Shown: positions 43,399-56,434, counted from the stretch's first letter. The stretch is 64,000 bases of DNA from Alisma plantago-aquatica (GCA_963693085.1 OY856409.1:1617537711-1617601710), one strand, 5' to 3'. Numbers and translations: made by a program. Notes: a model not told the origin generated them from the letters alone.

Positions 43399-45173
43399 TG
43401 TTATGACCCACGTTGAGGTTAACCAGTAAATACCTCAATTAACGTGAACCACCTTGATTAGTGTTGAGTATCATATCAAATATCATGGTTAATTAAGATA
43501 AAACAATATGTGAATCAATGGATGAGATTGAATCATCTGAGGTAATTAACGATTATAGTAATGATGATCGTTAGGTTAACCGAGTTGAGTTAAGTACTCA
43601 CTTATGTATTTAGTGCTTTGATCAGGTGAGATAGTCCAATTAGCATGTTTTCTCGTTTCGAGGTTGTAGAGAATCTCGTGTTTGAAAAATTGCAAGAGAA
43701 ATCATCCAAATCGGGCATCCGAAGTATTAGATATGACGTTTTTAAGTCTTTTGGGCTGATTTTGCAAATTTCCCATTGTTTTATTTGATCTTTATCCCCT
43801 TAAATGGGTCGGCTGATTTTATTCTCCTTTAACCCTTCTTCTCATGGTCAGTGGAATAGGCCCCGCGCAGCGGCGCCCAGGCGCAGGTCGACCGACCTGC
43901 AATTGAGGTCGAGGGGGCGGCCGAAATAGGTACCTATACCTCCGACTAGCTGCGCCCAACCCTCCTTGCCGTCTTCTTCTTCTTCCCCTTCCACTTCCCT
44001 TCTTCCTCATGCCCTAGGGCGGCACCCTACCTTCAGCAGGGACCTGCAGCCGCGCATCAACCTGGAGGTCGACCAGGAGCTTTTTGGGTGCGGCCGTCAC
44101 TAGGTTATGTCGCCACGAATCCGCCCAACAGCTAAAGGAAGGAAAACTGCAACTCTTCCCCTCCATTTGCGCCACCTGTGCTCATCTGACAAGGGGTGAC
44201 GCCCCACCTTGCAACAACAGACCAGCTTGAGCGCCCCTGTAGTTATGGCTAGCAGCAGCAAAAACGCCACCTTCTACCCTTCTTCTTTATCCTTCCTTCC
44301 TTCCCTTCCGTTTACTAGCTTCTACCTGCGCCCAAGCAGTAGGGGCGACGCCCCTACATAGCAGCAACAACTGCTACTGCAATAATGGCCATGAGTGTCT
44401 TGGGCACGAGAAACCACCTCCAATCATTAGCATCAAGCTCAGCCGTGGGTCTAGATCACAAATCCGCAGCCTCCCAAGCCTCGAGCAGCTCCTAGCCGAG
44501 CTCTCCTCCAAGCTGATCGTTCCTGCGTTGAGCTGCGGTAAGCGGCAGATTTATTTTGGGCAAATCCAAGATTGAAGATGACATGCGTGTGCACAGAAAC
44601 TGGTATCTGGACGCAATTCCAGACGAATCCGGACATCCCGAATAGCTGTGAGTAGGATTTCATTTATTTATCATTAATAAACTCAGGCGTTTGACCAAAA
44701 CATTTTCACTAGTGAAATGTTATTCACTGAGCGAGTAGGCTCATACCTCTACTCAAAACATTTTCAGGTCATCACCAGCAACAGGAATCTGAAGGATCCT
44801 TTCATCCTAACGCCTAGTCTATAGAAGGTTTGTAGTTAGTCTAGTTAGAGGTCTCTTAGTCCTTTCCCCTCGATCCTTGGGACATGGTGTGGGTGAGAGA
44901 GAGAATGTATGGCGAATGTGTAAAAGGTGTAAATTAACTGTTATGTTTTACTTTCTGTTAAACAATGTTACATGTTGTAAACTCTGTTTATGTTCTCTAG
45001 CCAATTTAATTGAAATGCTTCCGCAATAGTTTATTATGTTTAGTTTACAGCTATAATCCGGATATCATTACGAGGTTTTAAAAAAAAAGTTCTCAGTGAT
45101 TTATTTATGTAATAATCCCTCCGTCGCGCCCTAATCTCGGGATTAGTGGTCAGTGTGAGATCGGGGTGTGACA
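43399..45173 (+). repeat. Tekay-2 3' LTR with internal deletion, 1775 bp
   Basis: Matches 36171-37465 and 38945-39407 of the 5' LTR. Between them 17 bases of filler (44694-44710) replace 1479 bp. See the finding on templated filler. Confidence 0.93.
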
Positions 45174-46835
45174 TTTTGCAAGTGATTTGCAACGCAAATC
45201 GAGGGTTTTGCCCGTCGATTCGAGTGAAATCGACATCTGCAGGTCCGTTTTTATTTTCTGTCTGTGCGCAGTTCGGCCGAGTTCGTGTTTTGGTCGGCCG
45301 AGTTCCTTGTTTAGGATTTCGAACAACGTTTTGGTCGGCCGAGTTTGGTCTTGAATCGGCCGAGTTTCTTTTGTAGGTAAACGAGATGTGTTTCGATCGG
45401 CCGAGTTTCCCAGTGGATCGGCCGAGTTTCCTGCTGATCGGCCGAAGTTGGTCGGCCGAGTTTCAGAAACTATGAAGTGATCGGCCGAGTTCCAGAGTGA
45501 TCGGCCGAGTTTCAGAGTGTGAGTGGCAGTTCATTCAGAAATCATTATTTAACTCATTTTAAATGCTTATTTGCTTCAGTATCAGTTGGTATGACTCTTA
45601 AGCAATGTAGCACGTACAATAGTGTATGATTGATTCATTGGAAACTTGAAATATGCATGAAATGTGATATTCCTGTTTAAATGGTTATATGTTAATCAGT
45701 TAATAGACTTAGGTGCCCTAACACCGTAGAACCTCTTTGACAGATCTGCTTCTTAGGGGTGAAACTCGTGTTGCAACATTATCCGTGCGGAGTCATGGAG
45801 ACACGAGGACAGAGAGCCAGTGTCCAACAACAACGCGTGCGATGTCACGGTGGCACTGGAGAAAATTGGGGGTTATTGCAACAAGATCCGTGCGGAGTCA
45901 TGCAGGTAACCCCGTGAGACTCTCCGCCTGTGTACTCAGGTTAGAGGAGGAGTCTAGAGCACTCGATGTAGTGCAGTGAGGCCGATGAGCCTGAAGGCCG
46001 ATGAGCCTGGGGTCCTGTGGCAGAGCAGGGCTGGAGTCAGACTTAGCATTTCTCGAGTGTGTCGCTAAGTCTTATACGGTGGGATCGTAGTTCGCTACGG
46101 ATCGTTGTATGCAGGGTACACTGCATATGATTAGGGCATAATAATATAAATATGTAATCATATGGGATCACAGTAAATTAATATGTTAAGAGATCTGAAC
46201 TTTTGTGCAAATTCTATATATCTGTTTATTTACTTAAAATATCTGTCATTGCATAGAAATGTGATTATTATCTGCAAATATGCTATGTCATTATAACTGC
46301 CCTTCTTGTACTGTATATATGTTTTATTTCAATTTTATAAACCTGACGAGTTGTTTAGTGATAGCTAAATGAAAGGCTATTCACTGAGCGAGTAGGCTCA
46401 TACCTCTACTCAAAACATTTTCAGGTCATCACCAGCAGCAGGAATCTGAAGGATCCGTTCATCCTAATGTTTAGTCTGTAGAAGCTATATATAGTTAGAA
46501 GTTAGAGGTCTCTTAGTCCTTTCCCCTCGATCCTTGGGACATGGTGTGGGTGAGAGAAAGTATGTATGGCGAATGTGTAAAAGATGTAAATTAACTGTTA
46601 TGCTTTAATTTATGTTGAACAGTGTAATATGATGTAGACACTCTTTATATCGCTAGTCAGATTAATAAAAATGCTTCCGCAGTTTGTTTAGATTTAGTTT
46701 ACAGCATAAATCGGATTATCCCTTTAATGTCTTTAAAAATGTTTTAAAAAGTTCTCAGTGATTTGTTTATGTGATAATCCCTCCGTCGCGCCCTAATCTC
46801 GTGATTAGTAGTTAGTGTGAGATCGGGGTGTGACA
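45174..46835 (+). repeat. Tekay-1 3' LTR, part 2
   Basis: Resumes the Tekay-1 LTR (matches 29076-30719), including the CGGCCGAGTTTC cluster at 45270-45515 and end GTGTGACA. TTTTG 45174-45178 is the right Tekay-2 duplication. Confidence 0.93.
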
Positions 46836-47400
46836 TACATTGTGTATCTAGTTGTCTTAAAAATATCCTACTCTCTCTAATAGATGTACCAAGTGATTAT
46901 CAAGAGAGTGGATAGTGACTCTTTGAGGGTAACATCTCTCAGAAATAGTGTAGGTGGATTTTTAGTACTTGGCTAACCATGGGAAGAAGCCAAGTTGGTC
47001 CAATTTATTTCAAGGATGCCTAATAGCCGTTAGAATCATTCAGGACAAATTCTAGCAATTATTGGGGGTGTCTAGTGGACATATTTTCTGTCACATATCT
47101 CTTCTGACGGTTGTATTTCACTTTAGAAGTATAGTTATTCCAACCAATACTCAGTCTCAAAGCTTGACTGATGCCACTATAAGAGAAGGCTCGTCAGGCT
47201 CATTGGTTGAATTTCTCCCTTGAAATATTAGTTCGCAAATATTTCTAGAGACAAATATTTTTTTGATCCCCTGAAATTCATGATAGTTGAATCTTGACTG
47301 AATGGTAAGCAAGCATGTATATTGTCCGAGTTATGTCCAGAACAATTTTTAGGTGATGAATGTGCATGTTTGTAGAAACCCAACTAAAACCCTAGATTAC
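46836..47400 (-). repeat. Copia-B left (3') LTR, part 2
   Basis: Begins with the right Tekay-1 target duplication TACAT (46836-46840), then aligns to about 51390-51930 of the right LTR (AAATATCCTACTC, GCCACTATAAGAGAAGGCT). Confidence 0.68.
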
Positions 47401-49130
47401 ATTCTAGCAAGTATCATTAACAATATACAAGAAAGAAACTCAAACTAATTGATATGGAAATAAAAAAATAAGTTTGAGTATATGAAACAAGATACAATCA
47501 TGGCATATATGAATACCACTTGCTTAAAAAAAACTAGTATTACTTATAAAGAGGATTACATAAGTTGAGAAAACTACTACTAGTATCCGTGGAAAAACAT
47601 AGATAGATGAGCTAAAAACTTACCACAAGTAGATGTAGAGAGATGTACAAGTAAGAGCATGCAATTTAAAGCTCGTAGACGGATACCATTTGCTTGAAAG
47701 TCTACTATTATCAATTTTTCAAAAACTATATGTCATATCAAAGATAAGAAAGTTAATTTTAAGCAACTAGTAGATTTATAGAATTATTCACACAAATAAA
47801 ATGAAATTTAATAGATTATATGCATATAAATTACTAACAATTTGAGTAAAGCCAGAAAGGTAATTTCTCAAAGAATCTCAAGGTTGCAAAAAACTATATA
47901 AAGTAATAAATAAAAAGATATATCAAGTTTGAGCATAATGGAAGCAGGTCAAAACATAACAAGGAGAACTCAAAGAGATTTATCATCAAATCATGCGTAA
48001 TACATCAAGAAAACTTGTGGAAATACATAAAGATACTAGTAGTTGGGAAATCATAAAGATAGAGTCGCATGCATGATGGAAACCTAAAAATAGAAATATG
48101 CATATAGAACAAATGAAACCAAGGAGAGTGACAATATATTGCTATAAAACTCTAGTTGAGGTGGAAATTCCCATCTAATAATCCTTTTGAATATTCACCG
48201 CACACTATTTTTGGTCAAATTTTGGGGTTGAACTTTTCAGACAATGACAACAGCTTGGAAAACCCCAAGTTTCCCATCGGTCGAGGTTTTCCCAAGGAAA
48301 AATATGTCGATGAAAGTTTTTGTCTAAGAATACAAGTTTTTAAAAAAAATATGTAGAGGCATAATAAAAATACAAGGAATATGCAAACATATGTAAACTA
48401 GTTAGTAATGTACTTGGGAAACATCATGGGAGTTATTAAGTAGAAAAAATAATGAAAATCATAATATGAAAAAGTTGACTCAAAACTTACATGTAAAGTG
48501 CATAAAAATTTAGAAATATTAAGAAATAGTAGGATATGAGAACGAATACCAATACCTATATTCTTACCATTTGTTTCATATCCTATTTTCAACCCATATT
48601 CATCTCACCATTCTTCTTTTATGTGGATTGAAAAGTCAATTTTCAAATGAAAGTCTTTTGTCAATCCCTTTCAAAATTCCTACAAAAGGAAAGATGAAAT
48701 GGCCCACAATCATATTTTTTGGTTCAATGGGGTTAGTTTGGCCACAAAAGTCATGTTTCATATGGGTTCTTTCCTAAAGGGAAATACGTAGAACAATGAC
48801 CATTTTTCATGTCCTAATTGCAAGTTCCCTTAGCCTTAGAAATATAGGAATATCCATTTGACATTGGACGTCCCTTAGTTATTTGTTTGACTATCATCAA
48901 ATATAATACAAATTTTACTATTTTGTGCGGTAACATGACGAAGAATTTCATTACGATTCTCTACAATATATCAATCTTTGCAAGATTATCTCAATCTATG
49001 GCTATCATGCATTTAAAAATAATAGAAAATGAAAATTGAGAAACAACATCTTTATAATTGAAAATATTAGTCAATAAGTAATGTGCTTTAGTCATATAAG
49101 AATCTATTGAATATACAACACCTCAATATC
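47401..49130. other. Copia-B interior, non-coding relic
   Basis: Strongly AT-rich. No protease, integrase or polymerase motif on either strand; pol appears deleted or decayed past recognition. Confidence 0.5.
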
Positions 49131-50690
49131 ATTCTATCTACTCTTAGAGCTACAAAAAAGTGTAAGATCTTTGATTTTTGTATTTAAGGAAGCATTTTCA
49201 TTTTTGTGAATAGTAATTGTAGAATTATAAACTCCGTTTTCATATTTTATTCCTTGCAAAATAAAATATTTGTCCTCTTTTTCTCTTATAAGAACATCAA
49301 TATCAAAAGTTATTGAATGAACCATTTTAGGAAGCTCTTCATTTGAGCTAGGAAAGGAAGACTGAGATTCTAAAGAAATATTTTTATCATGTAAGATAAT
49401 AATTTTAGTTTTAAGATCATCTACTTGACTAAGATAAGAATTTCTCTCTGAGACAACTCCATTAAATTCCAATTCATGTTCTTGATAAGGATGCTTAACA
49501 ACATTGATATCATGGAGCATGCAAATATTCACATGTTCAAGTTCATCCCTTTTTCATGGAATTTGTCAACAATCTTAGCAAAAAAGTTCCTTTAATGATT
49601 AGTAGACTTAAGAGAAGCATGAGTAGCATGAATGATTCAAATGAAAGAGTATTTTGATAATGAATTTATGTCTACCTCATTTACATCATCAATTGATGTT
49701 TCCATAAGAGAAAAAGGACATTCATTAACATAGATCTTAAACTAGATCCTTTGTTAGAATCTTGACTTGTGCTTGAGTTGGAATAGTCTCTAGATATTTT
49801 GTGACATTGTTCCCTCTTCTTTCCCTTGTGATTATGGGTATTTTTTCATTGTGGGAAATCATCCTTTAAGTGACCCTTCCCCACATTCGAAGCACTAGGT
49901 GGAGAAGAAGGCTTTCCTTTGAAAAATTTACATTTTGAGTATTTGGAAATAAAGTCTCCTTGGATGGAAAGACTGATTGATGAATCATGGAAATCATTCA
50001 AATTCTCTTTCTTCTTTTTATTCTTCTCTTCAAGCTCCTCTTATTATCTTGAGTTGACCCTTACCTCATTCTTGTAGATTTTCTATGAGGTTTTCAATTT
50101 GGAGAGCGGAAAACTTTGTTGACTCCTCTTCAATAATCATCTTCTTTTCCCAACAAGGAGGAAGAGAGTGAAGAATATTGTCATACACATATCTTACTCC
50201 ATTGGTTGACCATGAACTCAAGACCATTGACAATGGTGTAAAGCCATGAGTACATATCAGACATGGTCTTCATCTCGTTTTTTAGAAGTTCTCTAGTTGT
50301 TGCAAGAGCATGCTGGCTAATCTTTCCTTAATTTCTCCAACCATTCATAGGAGGCAAAAAAACTTGTTGCACATGTCATGATCCATCTCAGAAAATGATA
50401 CTTGGTTGAACTTGGTGGGGGAGAGACAAGCATAGAGGATGGTTATGACTTTCCCACTCAAGTTTGCAATCTTCAAAGTGGCATTCCGGTATTCTAGTCC
50501 TTTCTTGGGTTCCTTGAATGGATGATCAACGATTCTCCACAAGTTACACTTTGATCATGGGATATGGAATTTTCTTCTCATATTATCGTATTGGAAGTTG
50601 CAACCATCAAATATCAAAATGTAAAAGCAGTATCTCCCATATTGATCTTTCCCTATCTTCTCCTTCTTCTGGAAGTAATTGTTGGAAAAG
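49131..50690 (-). pseudogene. Copia-B gag relic
   Basis: Read on the - strand from about 50690 leftward. It shows a UBN2-type gag with FKEPKKGLEYRNATLKIANL, then ILHSLPPCWEKK (cognate of the copia gag ILRSLPxSWE block) near 50150. A zinc knuckle near 49854-49895 (CFECGEG, then GHLKDDFP after a one-base shift) has its last Cys replaced by Phe. A long helical segment follows at 49134-49532 (NSYLSQVDDLKTKIIILHDK). Many stops and shifts; no product expected. Confidence 0.75.
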
Positions 50691-50691
50691 G

Positions 50692-50708
50692 CATAGATCT
50701 GATATCAC
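50692..50708 (-). promoter_or_regulatory. Copia-B primer binding site, decayed initiator-Met type
   Basis: The - strand reads TGATATCAGATCTATG next to the right LTR edge (50713), close to TGGTATCAGAGCATG. Confidence 0.6.
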
Positions 50709-50712
50709 TTAT

Positions 50713-51940
50713 TGAAATTAAATAATCTTAATAGGTGGGATGAATTGAGATAAAACCACTTAAGTTGAGTTCATTATACCTTCAATATTTATCTCAAGAA
50801 AATAATACAAGTATGAAAAGAAAGGGAAAAAGATACTCAACAACTAGCACGTGAAGATCATATTCATAGTAGCTCCATCTAAAAAGATGTAGCTCCACTA
50901 CTTGTAGTGTTTTCAACCATGAGTCACTTCTTATATTCAATTATTAGTGTTACACCAATTGGCCACCTAATTCATGATCAAACGTAAAACTAGATTCGCT
51001 TATTAGGACAGGGGAGTCAACAAATTACAAGGGAATTACCTATCCTTATCAAGGATATTTTACCCTTCAAAGGACTTGACCATAATGGACTAAGAGTCTT
51101 CATCCTTCACCAAAGACTTACCCATTATTGATAAGGATCTTCAGTCTTTAACTTCACCTTCACCGAGAAGAAGCTTTATTTGCTAAAAGACACCTTCCCA
51201 TTCTCCATGGCCACCTCCTTGCAGCTCCTATTCTTGAAGATACTATTGCTTCACCAAGGGGATCCTTCCCTTTCCAAGGGATGCCTAAACCTCTTCTTCT
51301 CTTTCCAAAGAGAGAGAATCACACATCTCATGGAATAGAGAGAGATTAGGAGGTATATAAGTGAGAGTCTCACAAGATGTACATGCTAGGGATAGCTATC
51401 TTACAAATATCCTACTCACTCTAGTGGATAAACAAGTGATTAATCTCATCATAGTGGATAGGGATCTTTGGCAAATATCTCTTAACTATTGTGTAGGGGC
51501 TTATTGAGTATTTGGTTAACTATGAGATGAATTCCAAGGGGTCATATTTATAGTCTAGGATGCGTCATAGTTGTTAGAATAATTTAGAATGAATTTTATA
51601 CATCATTAGGGGGTCTCCAATGGATGTATTTTATCTGAAATTCCCCCTCTAATGGCTATCTTGCAATTTACAACTAGAGTACTGTCAGCTGAAATTCTTT
51701 ATTGATAACTCAAATGATGCCACTAAAGAAAAGGCTAGGTTCAGTAATCATCCAAATCTCAATCAACAAAAATTTCTAGAAACTAGTCCTTTTCACATTA
51801 GCATGATTCATGGCGATAGAAGATCAACCAAATCATCAATTAGGTGAGAAAGCATGTTTATAGGTCAAGTTTTCTCTAGGAAAATATTAGGTAATGGAAG
51901 TGCCTATTTTGGAGAATTCCAATAAATTCTAGGTGTAATG
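50713..51940 (-). repeat. Copia-B right (5') LTR
   Basis: Diverged partner of the left LTR; the outer edge is approximate. Alignment uses the landmark words listed for the whole element. Confidence 0.65.
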
Positions 51941-54180
51941 CTAATTCAAAATAAGTAATTTTATTATATATTGGAGCTTAATTACATGCCAAACAATCAT
52001 TATAAGTTATTATAAAAAAGATCCACTGAGAAAACCTATATATACTTGAATCTTGATCTTTATGAATGTATAACTTGATTTCTCCACGCTTGGGTTTACA
52101 AGTTTAGGATGAGTTTGTCAATTTGATATTACTCAAGTAGAAATATTACACACAAATAAGTGGAATGGTTAGTCATTATAAAAACAAGGGATTTGGAAAT
52201 TTAGATCGTTGAGTCAACAATAAGCTTGGGGTTTCATGTATTGAATGTTTGTATCATATCAAGGTACCTTGATCCCTAATTTTGAATACCATTGATCTTT
52301 GACCAAAAGACAAATGAAATTATAATCTAATATACATCTTATTATGCCCTTAAATGTCTATAATGTCTTTAAATATTTTCTCTATAGACGTGTCATCTAC
52401 GTTGGTTGATCTTGTTACTATCCATCAAGACACAACTATTGTTTCTTTCCTAGAGCCACACACACTTACATATCAGTTAATCCTATATAAACTCTCTACC
52501 CATAGAGAGGGAAGGCTAGTCACATATTTCAACTATCCTTACGAGAGTTCCTAGGTGTATTTTCTTAGGGAGGTCCAAAGTTTGCCCTCGCTTACCTTAC
52601 AGGAGCTCAGACTTTGCTATCATTTAGCTGGGCCATTCTGCCGGCTATTTCTTCATGTCATTTGACTGTAGATGCCTAAAACTTATCATCTATTCCTTAG
52701 AAGATTTTGTGTTCTTTAAATCATTAACCATCACAGTATATGATAATTCTTATCCCCTTGTTTCCTTAAGCATTGAAAACAATATATTGACATGGAATTT
52801 AGCTTTTATGTCCCCTACTATTACCTTATCTAACACTTCATATATATCCTTTGTCTAACTCTTCCAAAAAATAACCTTCAAAACCTCCTTTAGGCTTGCA
52901 TTGTGACCCTTATGTTTTTATATTTAAAAAGAACTTCACTAAACCTAAGTATAAATATATAAAACTAAATTGTCACAATGCTCTAACACCACTAAAATAT
53001 AACCCTTCCCATTTCAAAAACCCTTATGGGACACTGACAACAAATACCCAAACTAACAACAAGAAATCTATGCTTTAGTTCTGCAATGATGAACAAGGAA
53101 TCAAGTATTTGAGGAAATCGAACATGCCTCAACCAGTGTTCGTCAAAACCATCTTTTGCAAAAAAATCTCAATCCAAAAAGACCATCATCACTAGATCAT
53201 ACCACATTACCAACCACCAATATACAACATAGTCACATCTAATCATCTAAAAAGTCACTAGAGTACATGAAGACATGTCTAACAATTTCTACAAGATCCT
53301 CTCTACTATTCACTATTCCAAAATAGAGTTGAATGTTTCATTGGATATCATATCGAATGACATGGTTGTGTATGTCACCTTGACCCCCTCCACTGCTACA
53401 TGTTTAGCTTATTTTGAACATCCTTTTTTATTTTATTTTATTGCTAATTCTTTCACATGTAGGTATCAAGCTTATTTAGTTTCATCTTCATCCTCAAGAA
53501 TGAATACCTCCTCTTTACCACAGAACCTTCTTTCTTCTTCTTATGCTTTGAGAGGGTTAGAACCTCCTCAAACTACCTTATCTAGAACAATATGCTTAAT
53601 GAATTTCCTTATGTGAAAATATATGGTTGTCTATTGACAATGATTAAGAGAAATATAATATCATTAGTAACATCAAATAAGACATTTTGTTTCATGATTC
53701 TAATAATTAGGATTTATTTGATAAAGTATTTAGGAAACATAAACCTTTGATCATTCTCTACCTCTTGTTGTTTATGCCATACCTTCTACATGTTTGTTTG
53801 CACTTAGAACAATCATGGCATGTTGGCTGCCAATCAATAAAGAACCATGTGTTACCTTACTAGGAATCATAAACTTTATTCTATCATAACTCAAGAAATG
53901 AAAACATCTCTCTACCCATGCAATATACACATTATCTATGGTTAAAGTGTAAGGTGTAGGTCCCAGTAATGAGACCATTCCTTACTTCTATTTTGAATTA
54001 ACCAATACAACCTTGAATATTTATCATCAATTAAGAAAAAGAAGGGGTGATCAATATTACTCAAAATAGTATGGAGTACAAAGCAGATAGAGTATGTGTA
54101 GTGTAATAAAATTAAACTATTACATCTTAAGTAGATGTTTAACAACATGGTTCAAGGTGGTCATTAAAGGCCTAAAAGAA
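51941..54180. other. Unclassified AT-rich sequence
   Basis: Several short open frames (for example 53275-53616, + strand, Ser-rich) have no recognisable domain and codon content typical of decayed sequence. I cannot assign them. Confidence 0.4.
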
Positions 54181-56427
54181 ATTACTAATACTATGTAGGT
54201 CGGCGCTGGAGGGAAACCTTGATATCTCAGAGTCTATCTTGATGGTCTAGTCTTAGTCTAGCTTCTCAGCAAATGGTTCTATAGACTACTTGAACCCTGG
54301 GTGGATTGGGAACAACACCCAATAGAGAAAGAAAAATAGGTATGCGTCAGACATAAATGCGTTAGGTAAAGTATTTAAGCATTAAAAGAATACAAGTATA
54401 AAAAAGGGTGATCTTGGTAATTGAAGGCTATATAAATTGAATTGTTCAAGAGAAAGTAATAAATTAAATATTTAATCAAAGAATGAGTAATAAAATATTG
54501 ATCATTTCAATATAAAGAACAAATCTCATCATGTAATGGACCTTTTGATTTTTAATCCCAAATAAAAACATTTACAAATGCATGTAGATTGAATAAGACT
54601 AGGACAAACTAAAGTAGGGATAGGGAACCACAAACCCCAAGACATGGAAGGAAGAATAAAACCTCAGTTCCCATGTAAAAAATATGGAAGGGGAATAATA
54701 CCCATTTCCTGGAAGGGGAATAACACCCAATGCCTATAATTATAATTTTATAGGGGAATAAAACCTAGTGCATGACAGAAGAATAAGACCCAGAACCTAA
54801 TATCATATGTGGTAGGGAATGAAACCCTGTACATTGAAGGGGAATGAAACCACAAAATTTATATGGTTGTACAGTCAACTACTATTCTAGATCATTAGAA
54901 TAATAAGCATACAATATAGTATTAAAAGGTGTAATTATTCTAAAAATAAATGTCTCTTCTCTTTCTTCCTTATGTATCTATTTCCATTCTTATGAATATG
55001 TAGTCAAACTCACTCACCGGAGGGAGATACATAGAAGAGAGACATGATAGATCATGTTGTAGAAAGAGGTAGATTCGTTGTATTCTATGCTAAGTTCTAT
55101 CAGCTGAGAAAACTCAAAGGCGGGCTAGTGTGGCAAACACTTCTCAGTTTTGCTTTGTCTACGACAAATCCTAGCTACTCCGGTGGAGTCTGAAGATGGG
55201 AATTGAAAGTCAACGTATGTAGGGATCATGTTTAGGTTTTCAATGAAGAAGGAAGGTGATAAGGACCAGAGAGAGAGAGAGAGAGGAGTATTAATGTTAG
55301 AAGTAATTGGCGATGAGAGAATACCAATTGGTGTCGACTAGGGAGGCACCAGATGCCATTACTCATCATTTCTAGCTTTGCTAACCCTAGAGGTGATGAC
55401 CTTGACAAATCGTCGACTCAAGGAAGGAGAAGGAGTTGATGACCATTGTCTTCAAGAATTTAAGAGGAGATAGGGGGATGAAAAAATGGGAGGGAGCATG
55501 GGGAAAGATGGACAATGGGGGGAGATTTGATGGGGGAGTTTTCGGTTATGGTAGGCCATGACTTCATCATGAGAACAAAAACCAGTACATAGAGGAAGAC
55601 AAATAATAATCATGGACTTGATAAATTAGAAGGAGGAAATAAAGTGTAACATAGAGTGAATAATGTTATCAATTAATGTAATCTATAAACCTATGTTTGA
55701 CTACATGATTTCTTCCTAATTTGAATTGCAGAATGTTACATCATTTAAATTGGATTAAAAATTGTTGGGAAGACTAATTACGATACAAGGAGCTCAAGTC
55801 TTGCATTTATTTTGTATTCTAAAATCATTTGATGCTATTTCCCTAAATATTTTCTAAATGTACAAAGCATTCTATCTTAGTTATTTTTGGCATTTATTTT
55901 TATATTCATTCATTTTATTTCATCCACACTCCTAGGATATTTCAGAGAGTCAAACCTATTATGGGGTATTAGTACATCCAGTCCTAGTATTATTTTGTAT
56001 ACTTATTTTAGATTTAAACAATTAATGTAAAGTATACCTTTAAGACATGTAACTAATACACTCAAACTCATTTATTATATTATAATTTATTGGGAAAAAG
56101 GATTGATAATATCTTTATAAAATATATCTATTGTAAGGGGAGATACATGTAAGTAGAATGGGTACGTTACAATACTCACCATGGGCTATTTTCTTCCCGA
56201 AATCCAAACATGCAACACCTAATCTACCTTTATTCTCTATATAATGTAGATTATAGATTGTTTTGGGTTTAATCAAGGAATTTTCTCACGGGTTGTCTAA
56301 TGCATTCATTATTTAATTACCTTCATAAATTATTAACTTATAAGACCACCACCCCTGAAAAGAAAATACCTATGACTCAACTTAACCATCTTAAAGGGGT
56401 AACAAGGGTAAGTCAACTAAGGCATAT

Positions 56428-56434
<7 letters not shown>
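54181..56434. other. Unclassified sequence with a degenerate tandem repeat
   Basis: Non-coding. It contains the GGGGAATAANACCC repeat cluster (54640-54860) and a (GA)n run at 55267-55286. The layout is reminiscent of a decayed LTR but no partner copy is in the window. Confidence 0.4.
54640..54860. repeat. Degenerate GGGGAATAANACCC tandem repeat
   Basis: Seven or so copies of GGGGAATAANACCC-like motifs (GAAGGGGAATAACACCCA, AGGGGAATAAAACCTAG, GGGAATGAAACCC) at about 25-40 bp spacing. Confidence 0.7.

Larger units (their letters stand above)
36171..45173 (+). mobile_element. Tekay-2: defective chromovirus-type element nested in Tekay-1
   Basis: TGTTATGACC...GTGTGACA ends and TTTTG duplication. 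The 5' LTR is 36171-39407 (3237 bp); the 3' LTR is 43399-45173 (1775 bp) and carries a 1479-bp internal deletion. Perfect initiator-Met primer site and polypurine tract. The internal region is only 4.0 kb: gag is cut off just after its start, protease and RT are missing, and RNase H/integrase/chromodomain are full of stops. The LTR sequences are nonetheless similar, so it probably moved recently using proteins from relatives such as Tekay-1. Confidence 0.93.
28465..46835 (+). mobile_element. Tekay-1: chromovirus-type Ty3-gypsy element, split by Tekay-2
   Basis: TGTTACGACC...GTGTGACA ends, 5-bp TACAT duplication, 5' LTR 28465-30719 (2255 bp). The 3' LTR is 35556-36170 plus 45174-46835 (about 2.27 kb after removing Tekay-2). 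Initiator-Met primer site, gag, protease, RT, RNase H, integrase with chromodomain, and a polypurine tract are all in order. Internal length is 4836 bp. Defects: three in-frame TAGs and one 5-bp frameshift. The C-terminal chromodomain places it in the Tekay/Del chromoviruses. Confidence 0.94.
27790..51940 (-). mobile_element. Copia-B: ancient, internally deleted Ty1-copia element split by Tekay-1
   Basis: Two diverged LTRs of about 1.2 kb can be aligned by landmarks. Left LTR: about 27790-28464 plus 46836-47400 (interrupted by Tekay-1). Right LTR: 50713 to about 51940. Shared words include GATGTAGCTCCACTACT/C, TCACTYCTTATATTC, AAATATCCTACTC, GATGCCACTA and AAGGCT. Gag relics on the - strand lie next to the right LTR with a decayed initiator-Met primer site, so the right LTR is the 5' LTR. 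Only 3.3 kb remain between the LTRs; pol is missing. Outer edges are approximate and no target duplication was identified. Confidence 0.7.

Noticed and set aside
53275..53616. 113-codon Ser-rich frame as a possible host gene
   Set aside because: No domain, no splice or promoter context, surrounded by decayed sequence. A copia pol origin was considered but could not be supported.
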